DNA of 64,000 nt from NCBI GenBank assembly GCA_013146195.2, contig CM028378.1, forward strand, positions 90,206,295 through 90,270,294, in the 5' to 3' direction. Both the position numbers and the translations under genes were made by a program. Below, piece after piece: positions 23,228-35,456 of the stretch (positions are counted from its first letter, which is position 1; the number at the start of each line of letters is the position of its first letter). This DNA is from Codonopsis lanceolata (lineage: Eukaryota > Streptophyta > Magnoliopsida > Asterales > Campanulaceae). The notes under the pieces are model-generated. The model saw nothing but the letters and a program-made list of their open reading frames with translations. It was not told the origin of the DNA and made no database searches.

Positions 23228-23879
23228 CACTTACGTGAATAATGTGCTAAGTGCTATATGATGATCATGTACACCATAATTGTGATAAATGTCATGCTAT
23301 AACATGAACATGCATTTTTGTAACACTAGAAGTCTTATGACTTACCCTATTTGTTTGTTTTGTTTTCCTTAGATCCGAGCCAGAAGGCGGTTCGCTAGAT
23401 TAGTGTTTGGTTGCTTGCGGTCGGAAAAGTTGTTCTTTTGGGTTTGTAGCTAGTCTTTTGTTTTGGCAGGGCGTTGGGAAGCAAGTCACTTAGACTTGTC
23501 TTGGGATTTTGTTGTTGTAGTATAACTTAACTACTTGATACTTATAATCTTTTGTATGCCGACTTATATGTCGAGCTTGTTTATATGTTAATGGTTCACT
23601 ATAGTTACTGCCGCTTGACACTCTTTATGATATTGTTGTTGTTGTTGTCTCATGTTGTGGATCCTTGTTATGCATGTGTTATAATTAGGAGTAGTTGTTG
23701 GGTTCGGCTATAACGTCGCCGATGTTGTTTATTTTAAATTTAGGCCAAGTGTAGCCGAGTTGTTAATTTTATGCGATGTTGCGCCACATGAATTTTATAA
23801 TCCTACTTGTATGCTTGCTACTTGGGCGACACGACTGGGATCTCGCATTGGGGTCGGGGTCGGTGTCCTCAGGAAGAGG

Positions 23880-25480
23880 CATTGGCAAGGCAGTGCCAGG
23901 ATTTTAGAAATAACCTTGTTGTTGAAGTTGCAAAGGCTAATAGGTCTAAAATCATTAAAAGAAAGCGGATGATCCGTCTTCGGGATAGTAACGAGCAGAG
24001 TACTAGTCCAACTTCTAGGCAAAGTGAAGCCAGCAAAGAATTCCAATATAGCATTATGAAAGTCTGTGCATATAATATCCCAACAGGTAGAAAAGAAATT
24101 GCCAGTAAACCCATCCGGACCCGCAGCACTATCGCCGTCCATAGAGAAAACTATATGCTTTATTTCATCTAGCGAAGGAGGAGCAATAAGCATATTAATC
24201 ATCTGGTCATTTACAAGACAAGGAATGTGTAAAATCAGATCATTATCTTCCGTAGGATCAGCCTGAAGATGAGATTGGAAGTGGGAAACGGCCTGTTGTT
24301 TAATGTCTACCTCGTTGGTGAGTTCAATACCATTCGAATCCACAATAGAATGAATATGCATCTTCCTTCGATTCTGAGAAAAGGAAGCATGAAAAAGCTT
24401 CGTATTCCCTTCTCCCTCTTTAAGCCATTTCAATCTAGCCCGTTGACGCCAAAAGCCTTCCTCAATCTTAAGAGCTTGTTGAAGACGAGCATTAGCCAGA
24501 GATAAGGCAGTGCGATCAGAATCAAGCCCAGAGGATTCAAACAGAAATTCAAGACGTTGCACATCGTCTTCAGCCAAGCGGACATTATCAGAAATGTTAC
24601 CAAAGACCTCCTTATTCCACTTTGTTAGGGCCTGTTTGCAAGCATTCATCTTCTTAGCAAAAACATACATTGGACGGCCATCAATTTGCTGCTGCCAAGT
24701 GGTATCAATCAACAGAACAAAAGAGTGATGAGAGGCCCATATATTAATAAATCGAAAGATAGAGGGATGAGAAACCCGATCCTTTATAATTGAAGTGAGC
24801 AAAGGGGCATGATCAGAACATGTACGTCCAAGATGACGAACTGAAGTTGAGTGAAAGAATTGTTGTCAGGCGAAATTGCAAAGAATGCGATCAATGCGTT
24901 GAAAGATAGAAGCACTGCCATCCCGAGAGTTCCACCAAGTATAGTTACTACCTGAAAAACCCAAATCAATGAGGCCCGAAGCTGAGATACAAGAATGAAA
25001 ATCAAGGGCGCCGTTTCGATCCCAACCTTTACCTCCAAGTTTCTCATCAGGAGAAAGAATAATGTTAAAGTCCCCTCCAACAAGCCAGGGAATGGAACTA
25101 AATTCAGCACCCATATCTACAATATCAGTCCATAAATCTTGATGATCATAAATGTCACAGCAAGCATAAACGCATGTGAAAATAACCGGCGTAGCCCATT
25201 GATAATGTTTGAGCTGAATGGTGAGATGTTGCCGAGCTTCATGAAGGAGAGAGCAAGAGTAGCTAGCTTTAATAAAGAGCCAAATAGAACTAGAAGGGTT
25301 AGAGAAACAAAAACGAAATTTTAACCGCTTAGCAATACGAAATAATTGACTAGAATCAAGCTTAGGCTCAGAAATGGAAAGAAAGGAAATATTATGAAGT
25401 TTAATAAGTCGTTTTAAACGACCTATCGAAGATTCATTACCAATGCCCCGTATGTTCCAAAAAAGAAGATTAGCAGCCAT
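23880..25480 (-). pseudogene. LINE copy 2 ORF2, 5' part (endonuclease and RT fingers)
   Basis: Starts with MAANLLFWNIRGIGN and carries GGDFN and SDHAPLL of the APE-type endonuclease, then the linker and the RT up to NNKVISKILA. The first about 530 codons stay in one frame except for a single TGA in place of TGG near 24866 (Trp in copy 1). It is therefore better preserved than the same part of copy 1, whose linker has frameshifts. The catalytic FADD and everything after are absent. The last codons read into LTR sequence. Confidence 0.88.
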
Positions 25481-25567
25481 GAGAATTAATGAGAGAGGAC
25501 GAGGATCATACTTGGATCTTGTCGTTGGGGTGGCAACAAGCTTGGCAAAGGATGAGTATGCTTTTTA

Positions 25568-26869
25568 TTACTTTTGGAAATGTATGGAAGAATCCAGGTT
25601 GAATTTATCCATAAGATGGGGGTCCATGGCATTGGCAGTATTACACAAGTCATCTTGAACAAGGTCATCATTGGTATCTTCATCAGAATCCACACAAGTG
25701 GTGTCATTGTCTTCACTGAGGACGGAAAAACGATTGAGCGATAAGACGGGAGCAACTGGATCGGGTGATAGAGGGTTCGGTAAAGGGATATCCTTCTCTT
25801 GAGGCAAGACCGAAGGATTTTCATCCAAAACCCTAGGAGGGTCATCTGAAACCCTAGGAGGGTCCTCCGAAACCCTAGGAGGGGCAACCACAGGCTGTGG
25901 GGAGGAGTTGATATTGGTATTGAGTTGATCAATATCAACAGGAATAGAAGGGGCCGAAGTCGATGGAATATTTGAAGCTGTAGGAGCAGGTTGAAAAGAA
26001 GTGTTAGGTTCAAGAGAAGATGAGTTAACCTAGATCACCAAGTAGTAGGTTTTTAGAGTCCAACGAGTAGGGTGGCGAGGAGGAGGAGGAGGTGGGTTTT
26101 CTCGAGCATGAACCGATGTCGAGGGGTTTTTAATTTTGTAATTTAGTTCTGAATGTCCTTGACGGAGGCAATGAGAGCAGTATAAGGGAGTATTCTCAGC
26201 TTCAATAGGCTACCAAAAACTAGGGTAAATAGAGGCACAATCAACCCAAATCCTTGAAGGAATCTACTTGGTTAAATCAACCTCAACGCAAACCCGAGCA
26301 ACACTAGGATGTGAGAGATTAGTTGTAGGCTGATCAAGCATGAGAGGTCGACCAAATAGTGAAGCAATAGAAAAAAGAGCAGATTTATGAAATAGATGAA
26401 TAGGAAGGCCAGGAAGGGAGAACCACACAGGAACAATTGGACTCTCAACATCCGGCCTAAAGTCCGAAGACCACTTGAAGACCCTCATGGGAAATCGACC
26501 AAGAAACCATTGATCATTAATCCAAAGTCGTTGATAATCAGCATCATGATTGACTTGGATGAGGATATGCTTTGCATCAAGAAGACCAATCGTGAAAGCA
26601 GCTTTGAGACCGAAAGTTTGAAAAAGCTTTCTAATGGATTCTAAAGAGGGCCGGCCATGTGAAAATTTTCCGATCAATGCATTATTGAAAGGCTTTGCAA
26701 GAGCATCAATAACGTCCGCCGTCAACTTAAGAGAGGGCTCACCTTTGTAAGACGAAGGTGGTATGATGAATGTAGGCGGATTCGTATTTGGAGGAGAAGC
26801 TAAAACTGAAGCAAAGGACTTAGGAAGGGCATTAGAGTCCGGCGGGGCTGGAGGTGGAGGATCCACCAT
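25568..26869 (-). pseudogene. LINE copy 2 ORF1
   Basis: Counterpart of the intact ORF1 at 10722-12086. The DUF4283 part (26869-26264) is open, then a stop follows DLTK where copy 1 reads DLTKPIPSR. Further stops and small indels lie in the Pro-rich middle. The last cysteine of the zinc knuckle is Tyr here (HSELNY against HSELNC). The repeat tail and acidic C terminus are recognisable (EDNDTTCVDSDEDTNDD). Confidence 0.88.
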
Positions 26870-26953
26870 GAAGCCAGCAAAGAAGCGCTAAGGAAAAACC
26901 CTAGACAAAAACGGGAAGAAGGGATCGCACCTACAGTGCGTGAAAGTGTGCGT

Positions 26954-28225
26954 TTTTTGTAATTATCACGTATACATACTTATATATGAGATATATATAT
27001 GAAAGACTTGATGTGTATATATATAGATATGCACACTTATACATGATGATTATATGAGAGATTTGATATGTATATATAGAGATATACATACTTGAACTAG
27101 TAATATATATAAATACGCACCCTTACACGTGATGATTATATGAATAGCTTGATTAGTATATATGATGATATATATACTTGCTATAATGTTTTGTGGGAAA
27201 CTACCTTCTAATTCATTTGATTTGTGTTTGAACAGGGAATTACACTCTGGTTCATTTCGACGGTTTAGTAAGTAAGAAGAAATGGTTATCTTGTGGAGTA
27301 TCGAAACGATACGAGGCCTCTTCACGGGTTTTTCTATCATTTATAAAATGACACCATGATTATTTTTATGTTGCATAATTATATGTTACATATCTCTTGT
27401 AGTAGCGTACTAGGTCATTATGACTCATTCGTACTTTGTTTTCTAGTTGCGATAAATTGGTAGCGCGTTGAGGTCGAGTAGATCGTGGCAGAGACATGGC
27501 GATGCTTGTGATCGATAGATCGAGATTAGATCGTGTGGTTCGTGTTTGTAGCGGCCAGGCTTTCCCGAGTAGCAGCTTGTGGAGTCCTATTCCTTTTTAG
27601 CATCGTCATTGATATTATGTACTTTGCTATTCTTGTGAGATCGATTTTGTAAAGTTATTTAGACTTTACAGTCGGGTAGAATACTTGGGTATTTGTATTG
27701 GTTATTTCTTGGGCCGGCGTGTTGTGTCGTGCCTTGTTTGTGGTTTTAGTATTTATTTCGGTTGTCTCTAGACGCAGTAGCTTTGGGGCTTTTCTTTATT
27801 CTAAATTGTTATAGTTGTTGGTTAACCCGGTATGCTTTAGCCGTGGGTAATTGTTATCGGGTTGGTTCTTTGTTGAAGCATGGCTAGAGTGCGATGGTTT
27901 GTTAGCGTGCAATGTTGCGCACGCGAGTTTTGTTTTCCTTTGAGAGATAATGTCTCCTTGGTTAAGAGAGATAATGTCTCTTGGTTTCTTTTGTTTTGGT
28001 TTCGAGCTTCATAGCTTGGGACTTCTTTTCTTATATTGCTTCCGCTATTGCTTCCTTGATTCGATTTTTGAAATACCGTATTTTAGTGCGGCTTTATGTT
28101 CATGTTTAGAGCTTGTTAGCTCCATTGTTCGACTTGCACTCTTTTTGTTTAACAAGTGCTTGTCCTCTTCTTATGTTAGTTCAGTGGCCGACCTTGGGAT
28201 TTCGTGTTGGAATCGGGTCGGTTAA
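26954..28225 (+). repeat. LARD 5' LTR, 3' portion
   Basis: Aligns with 37850-39104 of the 3' LTR: AT-rich tandem repeat, CAGGGAATT...GGTTCATTT block, GTACTTTGTTTTCTAGTTG block, GTTGCGCACGCGAG block and the end CCTTGGGATTTCGTGTTGG ... GGGTCGG. Small indels separate the two LTRs. Confidence 0.8.
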
Positions 28226-28238
28226 ATTAAATTCTGAT

Positions 28239-28249
28239 TGGTATCGAGC
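28239..28249 (+). other. LARD primer binding site, degenerate
   Basis: TGGTATCGAGC lies about 14 bp after the LTR end and matches the tRNA-iMet primer TGGTATCAGAGC with one missing base. The minus-strand copy has the same word at 50406-50416, so the variant is a family trait. Confidence 0.6.
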
Positions 28250-29536
28250 TTATGTTAGCTTTTAGCCAGGATAGGTTCCATGGCCTAGGTTGGGTTTGGG
28301 TTATCGTCGAGTATTTACCGTCGAGTGTTGTGTATTGTGCCTTGGTGGCATGTTCTTTTGTACAAGTGTAGGACTTGGAGTACTAAGTTCAGTTGGTCTA
28401 GATTGCCGTGAGTGCAAGCTTGTGTCTAGGAGTATTATATTCCTCCTTTGTCGCTTTTAAGTTGCAGTTATACCAAGAGCGTGTGCTGCAATTCTCTAGA
28501 GCCATTGTTTCTTAGTCCGTTGTTACGATCGAATAAGTTGAGATTGTCGGTCCCAAGAGTGATCGTCGTGGTGTTCATTAGATCCAATGTTCGTTGTTTT
28601 ACGCTTCGATAGCGGAGTGGCTAAACCTCCCGTAGTACCTAGTGTATTCCATGATTTCTATATAAGTATATATAGTTATTGTAGTACCTAATCGTGTGTG
28701 CTCGTGTTACCTAGTGACTTGGAGACGTTGGTTTGCTTTGATTTAAACCTAATACATTGATGAAAGTATTTGTATTGTATACTTGCATAGTAGATTAATA
28801 TACTATGTACATGATATTGATTTTCATGCCTATGTATGACTATATTATGTGTGCATGAGACCGTGATAAAGGATGCTTTTATGTGATTCATGAACACCCC
28901 GCATCCTATACGTCGAAAGCTTTTGAAGTCACTTCAGAGGGCCCCTGACTTGATTATCAAGAGGTCTTCGTCGGAGAACTAGAATGGTATAAGTTGTATT
29001 TTAAATTGACCGAACCCATTACCAAAATGGAATGGAACAACAAATGGTGTATTGCTATACTTGTGCAAATATGTACATTATGTATATGAAAGTTGAACTA
29101 TGAATGTGATGTCTTGCTATAAGCAGTCCTTACGTGTGTAGTTTGTAACAATTGAAATTTGCAATGCTTGTTTTGAATGAGTAATTTGACGTGGTAAATG
29201 CTCTTAATAATAAAGGGGTATTGCCCTGAGATGAATGTTAATTGCATGATCAAGTACATGTTTAATGTGTGAGAATATGATGAACTATAGAGATTCATTT
29301 ATAACTAGAGTATTATGTTAAGCCTGGGGAAATTTGGTTTGGAAGTAGTATTTTTGTCAAGAGTCAAGCATGACTCGACATAGATATTTGATTGAGATAA
29401 CATTTGAGAGTTACACCCAAAAGAGAAGACACACCATAGATGTTGCCTCAACTGTGATAGTAGGTCGAGTGTCGACCTTGTCGCTCGATTTACGAAATAT
29501 TGAATTCGAGGACGAATTCTTTTAAGGAGGAGAGGA
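28250..29536 (+). other. LARD internal domain, non-coding
   Basis: About 1.3 kb without a long frame. Blocks shared with the minus copy include a segment reading CCCGCATCC...GAAGTCACTTCAG near 28895-28945 and a TCAAGAGTCAA...GACTCGA segment near 29357. It ends with the purine tract before the 3' LTR at 29537. Any packaging signal should be here, but none can be named from sequence. Confidence 0.6.
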
Positions 29537-31224
29537 TGTGAGACCCCGAATCCTTATGTACTTGCTTAGATGAATTTACATTCATAATAACCATGTTTAC
29601 AAGTTTACATGTGGCCACGACGTTCATAGTAGTTGTCGTCGTAAGTTTGATTCCCCGATTCGCGATTTTAGTTATCGTGTTGTCTTATTACTCGGTTAGT
29701 ATTATTTTGATCCTAGGTTTGGCCCTGGATGACTAGGGGGACCTTGGGGATTAACTTGGTATTATTTTGGTTTGGTCGTGTTTAAGTTTGAACACGCTCG
29801 TGTTTCATTTCCGGTGTGACTTGTGTATTCGCCTCGGACATGATAGGGCTGTAGTAATTTGGCCATAGTTTTCTGTAGACAACTCGGAATTGAGATCCGT
29901 TTGATGCGTTAGAAACTAGACTTCAAGATCTTTCTAACCATACCTCTTGCATAATTTTTGGAGTTGTATTTCATTACATGCGCATTTTTAAAGCTGACTG
30001 TACCAGTTATTCTCGGTATTTCTAGAAATTTGATTTTTGCCTTGTTTATTGGATTTACTTGGAGACCCTTAATGAATTTCACTAAACCTGAACTTAAACC
30101 TTAATTAGAGTGGATTAAGACTAAGTGAAAATTTTAGCACTAAGTCCTCAATTAGGGCCTTAATCTCACTTAAAAATAGACCTATAAGGGCTTGACACTT
30201 GTTTTCCACTCACTCTCTCACCTCTTAGTGTACCATGGCTGGAGAACTCCACTCATTACACCTCCTAAAATCAGATTTTTACAGCCACCATGGATGAGAG
30301 CTTGAGTGTGGGAGATTCTTGGTGAGATTAGTGTGTGTTTTGTGATTTCCCGGAGATCCGGCCACCCGATTTTGGTTTCGGGATCACCCAATCGTAGCTA
30401 TCGACAAGGAGACTACTAATCCTTACTTTGTTTTCCTTTTTCTCAGCCTTTTCTAGGCTTAAGGCATGCTTACAATCCATGAAAAATTGTATGTTCAATA
30501 TAATGAAATACTCCCTTCATAATAGTTATAGTATACATGCTTAGGAAGACTTCTTGTGAAGTAGAAATCTTCACTTCAACAAGTTATAAATCTGGAAATT
30601 TTGGGGCTGCTTTGTTAAGTTATAAATTTGGGTTTGGGTAAAGCATGAATCTGGTTCTAATTGTGCTTAGGAGTAATTCTTGTGAAGGAATTCATTTCAA
30701 TTGTTAACTTTAAAGAAATTTTCATGTTAGGGTTAAATTCTGTAAATTTTGGGGCTGCTCTCTAGACATAATATATTGGGTTTGTGTATAGCAATAAAAG
30801 TGTTCTAAACATGACTTGGAACAACTAATGTTCATGGACTTGTTGGAATTGGAAACTTCAATGAGATGACTAGTTTAGGATTTCACCAATTAGGAAGAAA
30901 CCTCACATATTCAGTCCTAATATTGGGCTGTTTTCCGAAAACTACTGGTGCTAATCTACTACATGGAATTGCCTAAAAATATTTTATGTTGGTCATGTGT
31001 ATGTTAAGTGATGCTCTGTAAATTTTCATAAATTTTGGAGTTCGGGAAGTATTTTTAATGAATCATGAACCATGGCTGCGACAGTGAGTCGAACAAAGGC
31101 TGGTTATTAACATGATCTTCATGAGATCATAAATCGATGAATACATATCCAATTGGAGTGTTTTAAATTGGTAAACTCTAGATAAAAGAGTCTAGTTTTT
31201 GGAAATGTAAGATGTGTGTCATTT

Positions 31225-31229
31225 GGATC
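31225..31229. repeat. Copia target duplication, left
   Basis: GGATC, repeated exactly at 36421-36425. Confidence 0.85.
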
Positions 31230-32182
31230 TGTAAAGGTAAAATAGGCATGACCTATTTTGGTTTTGTTTCACCTTTTTTGGTCATAAAGTTTTGGTGGAT
31301 ATTTGGTAACAAAATCTTTAGTTGCATTTTTGGAAACATAATTTTCCTAAAGATTTTTGGTTTTCTTGATCCTAAAGTCTGGGAGTCATTTTTGGTAACA
31401 AAATATTTAATTAGATTTTGGTTTTCTTGGACCTAAATCTTAGGAGTTGTTTTTGGTAACTAAATCTTTATATAAATCCTAGTCTAACCATGATTCTTGA
31501 GTTCTTTGATATTTGGTAATCAAATCCCATTAAATTTGTAAGTTGTTGATTTTTCCTTAATAACTAATCATTTTCCTTGTAGTAGATGGACTGTTTTGCG
31601 TGTGTGTAGGAGATCGCAGGAGATCGCATACCATAAATAAAGGTGCAAGGATTCGTGCTGTGTGAAGAGCTTTAGAGAGAGAACTAAAAGCCACAAAAAG
31701 CTGTGAGCAGAATAAAAAGATTAGAACCGATTCGGTCGAATGCGGCAGAAGGCTGTCAATGTTATAACATTGGCGATAACATTGGAAATCCGGAAAACCG
31801 CTTTTTGTCTTCCTATTTCAGTTTAGAAAGCTGTTTTTATTTCTTCCCACGTTTTTGTTTATTCTGTTTTATGTGGGGTTTTTGCTCTCCAAGACTTGTT
31901 GTCTTGTGAGAGTGTTTTGTTTGGTGATTTCACATTCTTTTTGTAAAACAATTAATCTTTTTAAGTGAAATCTTTTTGGCCATGAGGCTAGATCTACAAG
32001 TATTAACTTGTAGATTGTTTGGTAAACCTTTTGTGATTAATTTCGTGCTTTAGTATTAAGTCTTCCGCTGTTTTTTTGATTTTTCTGTCTATTGTGACTT
32101 CCATTGTAGCTTTTTCACAAACTACATTAGAAACTGCATTGGTTGCAGTTTTTGGAGAATCCTAACTACTTGCGTTCTTTCA
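31230..32182 (+). repeat. Copia derivative 5' LTR
   Basis: 953 bp, TGTAAAGGTAAAATAGG to TTCTTTCA. The TATA region reads CCATAAATAAAGG against CTATAAATAAAGG in the 3' LTR. A 16-bp perfect palindrome, CAATGTTATAACATTG, is at about 31756-31771. Confidence 0.92.
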
Positions 32183-32184
32183 AT

Positions 32185-32196
32185 TGGTATCAGAGA
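32185..32196 (+). other. Primer binding site (tRNA-iMet type)
   Basis: TGGTATCAGAGA, 2 bp after the LTR; the last base differs from the usual C. Confidence 0.88.
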
Positions 32197-32236
32197 CTCC
32201 TCTTGACATCACTAAGAGAAGATTCTGGTTGTAGCC

Positions 32237-33886
32237 ATGATGGATTATCAATATGAGAGTTTTACATTAACGAATATGAATTACTCAAATTGGAATGTTG
32301 AGGAATTTGATTTTGATGAAGAGTCAATAGCTCTTTTATCAACCAAGTTTAAAAATATTTTGAAAGCCAACGAAAAAAATAGATTTTCATCTTCAAACTC
32401 AAAAATTGATTTCAAAAATGAGTATTTTAAGGTTGTTCCTAATGAAGACTCCTTCCAAACCTCTGAAAAATCTTTTACCAACCCTTTTGCTAAACAGTCT
32501 ACATCAAGTGATAAAAATATTGATTCTATTCGATGTAGGGCTTGTCAAGGGTTTGGTCATTATGCTAATCAATGTGCTAATACTTTGAGAAAGAAGGGTT
32601 TGAAATTTTCTGCGACTTTGAGTGATAGTGATGATGAAGATCCAGGTGATCTCATCACTCTTCTTTACACAACTCTCCATCGATTTTGCGGGATTTTACC
32701 CCAATGTGACTCCCAATGTAGCTACATCGGAAGTCACATCGAGAGATGCAGTGGGCAAGCAGATGATGATCTTCTTGTTTTAACTCTGAGTCAGAAGATG
32801 GTGGAGATTGAGAACAATTCTTGGAAGGGTACAAGGAATTATACAAGGATTGGGAGAAACGAGCACACCAAGTTACATTACTTGGTAAGGCAAACGAGCT
32901 GTTGAAAAAGACCAATGAAGATTAGAAAGATTGCATTATAAGGCTGGAAAGTTTTCTAAGCAAAAAGGATGTTGAGATCGAAGGGTTAAAGGAGCAGCTC
33001 ATTCAAGCAAACGAAACCATCACCAAATGGAATTCAAGTCAACATAAAATGGATGAGATGCTTAATTCAGGTAACTCATCCAAGGCAGGTATTGGTTTTG
33101 TTCCAAAAGTGTTTGTGAGAGAAGGAGAAGACATATCTGAACCTAAACAGACTGCTCAGAATTTTCAGAAAGCAGATTTTTTCAAAAAGCCAAAATCAAG
33201 AAAGAAAAAACTTTGTTTGTCACTTGTCATAGCTGGACATATACAACCTTTTTGTTTTCTGAAAAAGGCTATATATGAGGATGATGTTAGGCAGACTTTC
33301 TTGGCAAAAAATCAGATGCAACATCGAATGAAACAACCAATGCAACAGCCAATGCAGCAACATTGGAAGTCACATTGGAAGTCTCATTCGAAGTCGCATC
33401 AGAAATCTCATCCTCAGAAAAATCAAACTAAAGTTTTTAAACAGATGTGGGTTCCTAAGGTTAGTAATGACAAAGGCAAGTCCAAATACTGTGAACCCTT
33501 TGATATATGTCCTGGCGCTAAGCGGTTCTATGATGAATCTCCTCCAAAATCTTGAGAACCGACATCAAACCATTGAACTGATCGAGACAAAACCTGCATA
33601 TTCTGAAAGTTCAGCCGATGTGATTCAGAATGTGACACCCAATGTGATTCCGAATGTAGCTACATCGGAAGTCACATTGGACAGAAACTTGGCAGATTCA
33701 GAAACAGGTTCAGAACATTCAGAAATTCAGTCCAATTTGACTGATTGCAGCCATGACATTCCTAGCCGCATTCAGAAAAACCATCCAATCTCTCAAGTCA
33801 TAGGTAATATTCATGATGGCATATACACAAGGAGAAGAGGTAAGGCTGATTCTAAAAAATTTGCATGCTTATCAAAATATTTTTGA
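32237..33886 (+). pseudogene. Copia derivative gag, internally deleted
   Basis: The ATG at 32237 opens MMDYQYESFTLTNMNYSNW, the usual gag start, but after about 22 residues it jumps to EFDFDEESIALLSTKFKNIL, which normally lies some 150 residues later; the UBN2 core is deleted. A zinc knuckle CRACQGFGHYANQC (CX2CX4HX4C) follows at about residues 99-112. The frame shifts near 32700 at a palindrome unit and continues as 33049-33555 (GIGFVPKVFVREGE, HIQPF) and 33467-33886. Such a Gag could hardly form a capsid. The stretch also has a Met/Gln/His-rich run (33317-33420) built of the palindrome word. Confidence 0.8.
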
Positions 33887-34200
33887 GAGAAGCCTTAAAA
33901 CTTTTATGGATGCTCCAAATGATCAAAGATTATGGGCTACACATTGATGTGTTAACCTTGTATGTTGATAACACCTATGCAATTTGCTTAGCACAAAAAT
34001 CCAGTTCATCATTCTCTAACAAAACACATTAATATAAGACACCACTTTATTAGAGACTTAATTAAATATGGAAATTGTTTGCATTGTACATGATGGGACT
34101 GAAAATCATCTTGCTGATATATTTGCCAAGTGTCTTGATTTTGAGAGATTTTTCAATCTTTTGGAAATCTCTTGTGTTTTTGTGTGCCATATGATTTTAC
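33887..34200 (+). pseudogene. Copia derivative RNase H scrap
   Basis: LYVDNTYAICLAQKSSSS, then in another frame HHFIRD and a piece matching ENHLADIF, the end of Copia RNase H. It follows the gag remnant directly, fixing the deletion of protease, integrase and RT. Same architecture as 5335-5620. Confidence 0.65.
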
Positions 34201-35442
34201 ACTTTGTTTAAATATAAAAAATAAATTAGGCATGATTGCATTTTGTCTTTAGAGGGCACTCTAGATCATTGTTTCACATGTATGTGACTCTTGTGGTTGC
34301 TTGAGAATTTCATTCAAAATCAATTGTGATTTTTTTGTTATGATTCCCTCTCTCTCCCAGTTCTTAAGTATATTTGAAGTCCACAAAGGAAAGAGCTACC
34401 TTTTGAAATTTAGGGATGCAACAATTTGTCAAAGTACTATGGAACTTAGATTCTCATGGGTTGATCTTGAGAAAATTGACTCCCTTTAATTGAAAAAAGT
34501 GTGAAAGCTACCTAACGGGAAAGAGCTACCTATGAACAAGGTTGTGGCACCTTTCTTTTGTGACTATGAATCCTCGGATTTCATGGGTTGATCAAAAAGT
34601 TAAGTGGCTTCCCTTGGTAAATAGTGTGAAAGGTTCCAAGTGGCATGTTTTTATAGCTTGAAATAAAGTAGAGTTATATTCCTAGGGAAATTAAGTTCCT
34701 ATGGATTTTTGTTGTGAAAAATTTACGATCTTGGGAGAGAAATCTGGTTGAGAAAACAAAAAAAAATGCAAAATTGAAAATAAAATCACAATTTTGGCGA
34801 ATGCATCTCCCAATGCAGCTACATTAGGAACTACATCCTTTGATTTGGTCTTTATCACTTGTGTGTGATTGCATTTTTTTTTATTCTTTTGTCTAGCTTT
34901 TAGTTATCATGTTTTTAGGCATAAAATTTTAGGACAAGCATTGTTGGTAAGGATATCAGCTTGGTGAAATTTTGTCCTAAAATAATATGTGCAAATCAAT
35001 TTCCAAAAATCTCCATGTTGAAAATATTTAGTGGATGTCTAATTTTTATGTGGATCTAAGAGGTATTGAATCTGGATATGATGTGCTCAGTTATTGCTAG
35101 GGGTGTGATCAAATCTTGGTGAACACTTCATTGTGTTTTTCAAAATCTTCGATTTTTGAAAGTTCCTAAAAGTTTGTTTATCCCTTTTCCTTTTCCGGTC
35201 AAATAGGGGGAGATAGATCAAGTGTTTTTGGTGATGGTGATGAATCTCATAATCTGTTCATGATTGTTTTGTATGCATGTGATTGCATCATTGGTATATT
35301 CTGATTTGTGCTTAGTAAATGATTTTTGATTTTATACCTTGCACAAATTCAGGGGGAGATGAGATTTTCTAACCTATACAGGTTAGATGATTTGATTGGT
35401 GTTGAATAAACACTTGTCTTTTGATTTGACCAGAAAGGTTCA

Positions 35443-35456
35443 ACAAAGGGGGAGAT
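35443..35456 (+). other. Polypurine tract
   Basis: AAAGGGGGAGA-type tract directly before the 3' LTR; primes plus-strand synthesis in LTR elements. Confidence 0.85.

Larger units (their letters stand above)
19242..23867 (+). repeat. Chromovirus 3' LTR, interrupted by a solo LTR and a gap
   Basis: Starts TGTGGCACCCTAGAC right after the polypurine tract, runs to 19316, resumes at 22981 after the inserted solo LTR and ends near 23867 in GGGGTCGGGGTCGG, resembling the GGGTCGGGTCG end of the other large LTRs here. It contains the shared block ATGTTGCGCCAC at about 23775. The 100-N gap lies inside it. Net visible length is under 1 kb, so part is probably missing in the gap. Confidence 0.65.
23880..26953 (-). 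mobile_element. LINE copy 2, missing its 3' half
   Basis: Minus-strand sister of the LINE at 6467, with the same 5' UTR (end near 26953), ORF1 and the first third of ORF2. Homology stops near 23880 inside the reverse transcriptase, where the end of a gypsy LTR begins. Since LINE insertion starts at the 3' end, this loss must come from a later deletion or rearrangement. The 5' end abuts the AT-rich repeat of the LARD LTR at 26954, so it inserted in that LTR. Confidence 0.9.

Noticed and set aside
23015..23261. Open frames spanning the first N run
   Set aside because: They exist only because the 100 N are translated as unknown residues.
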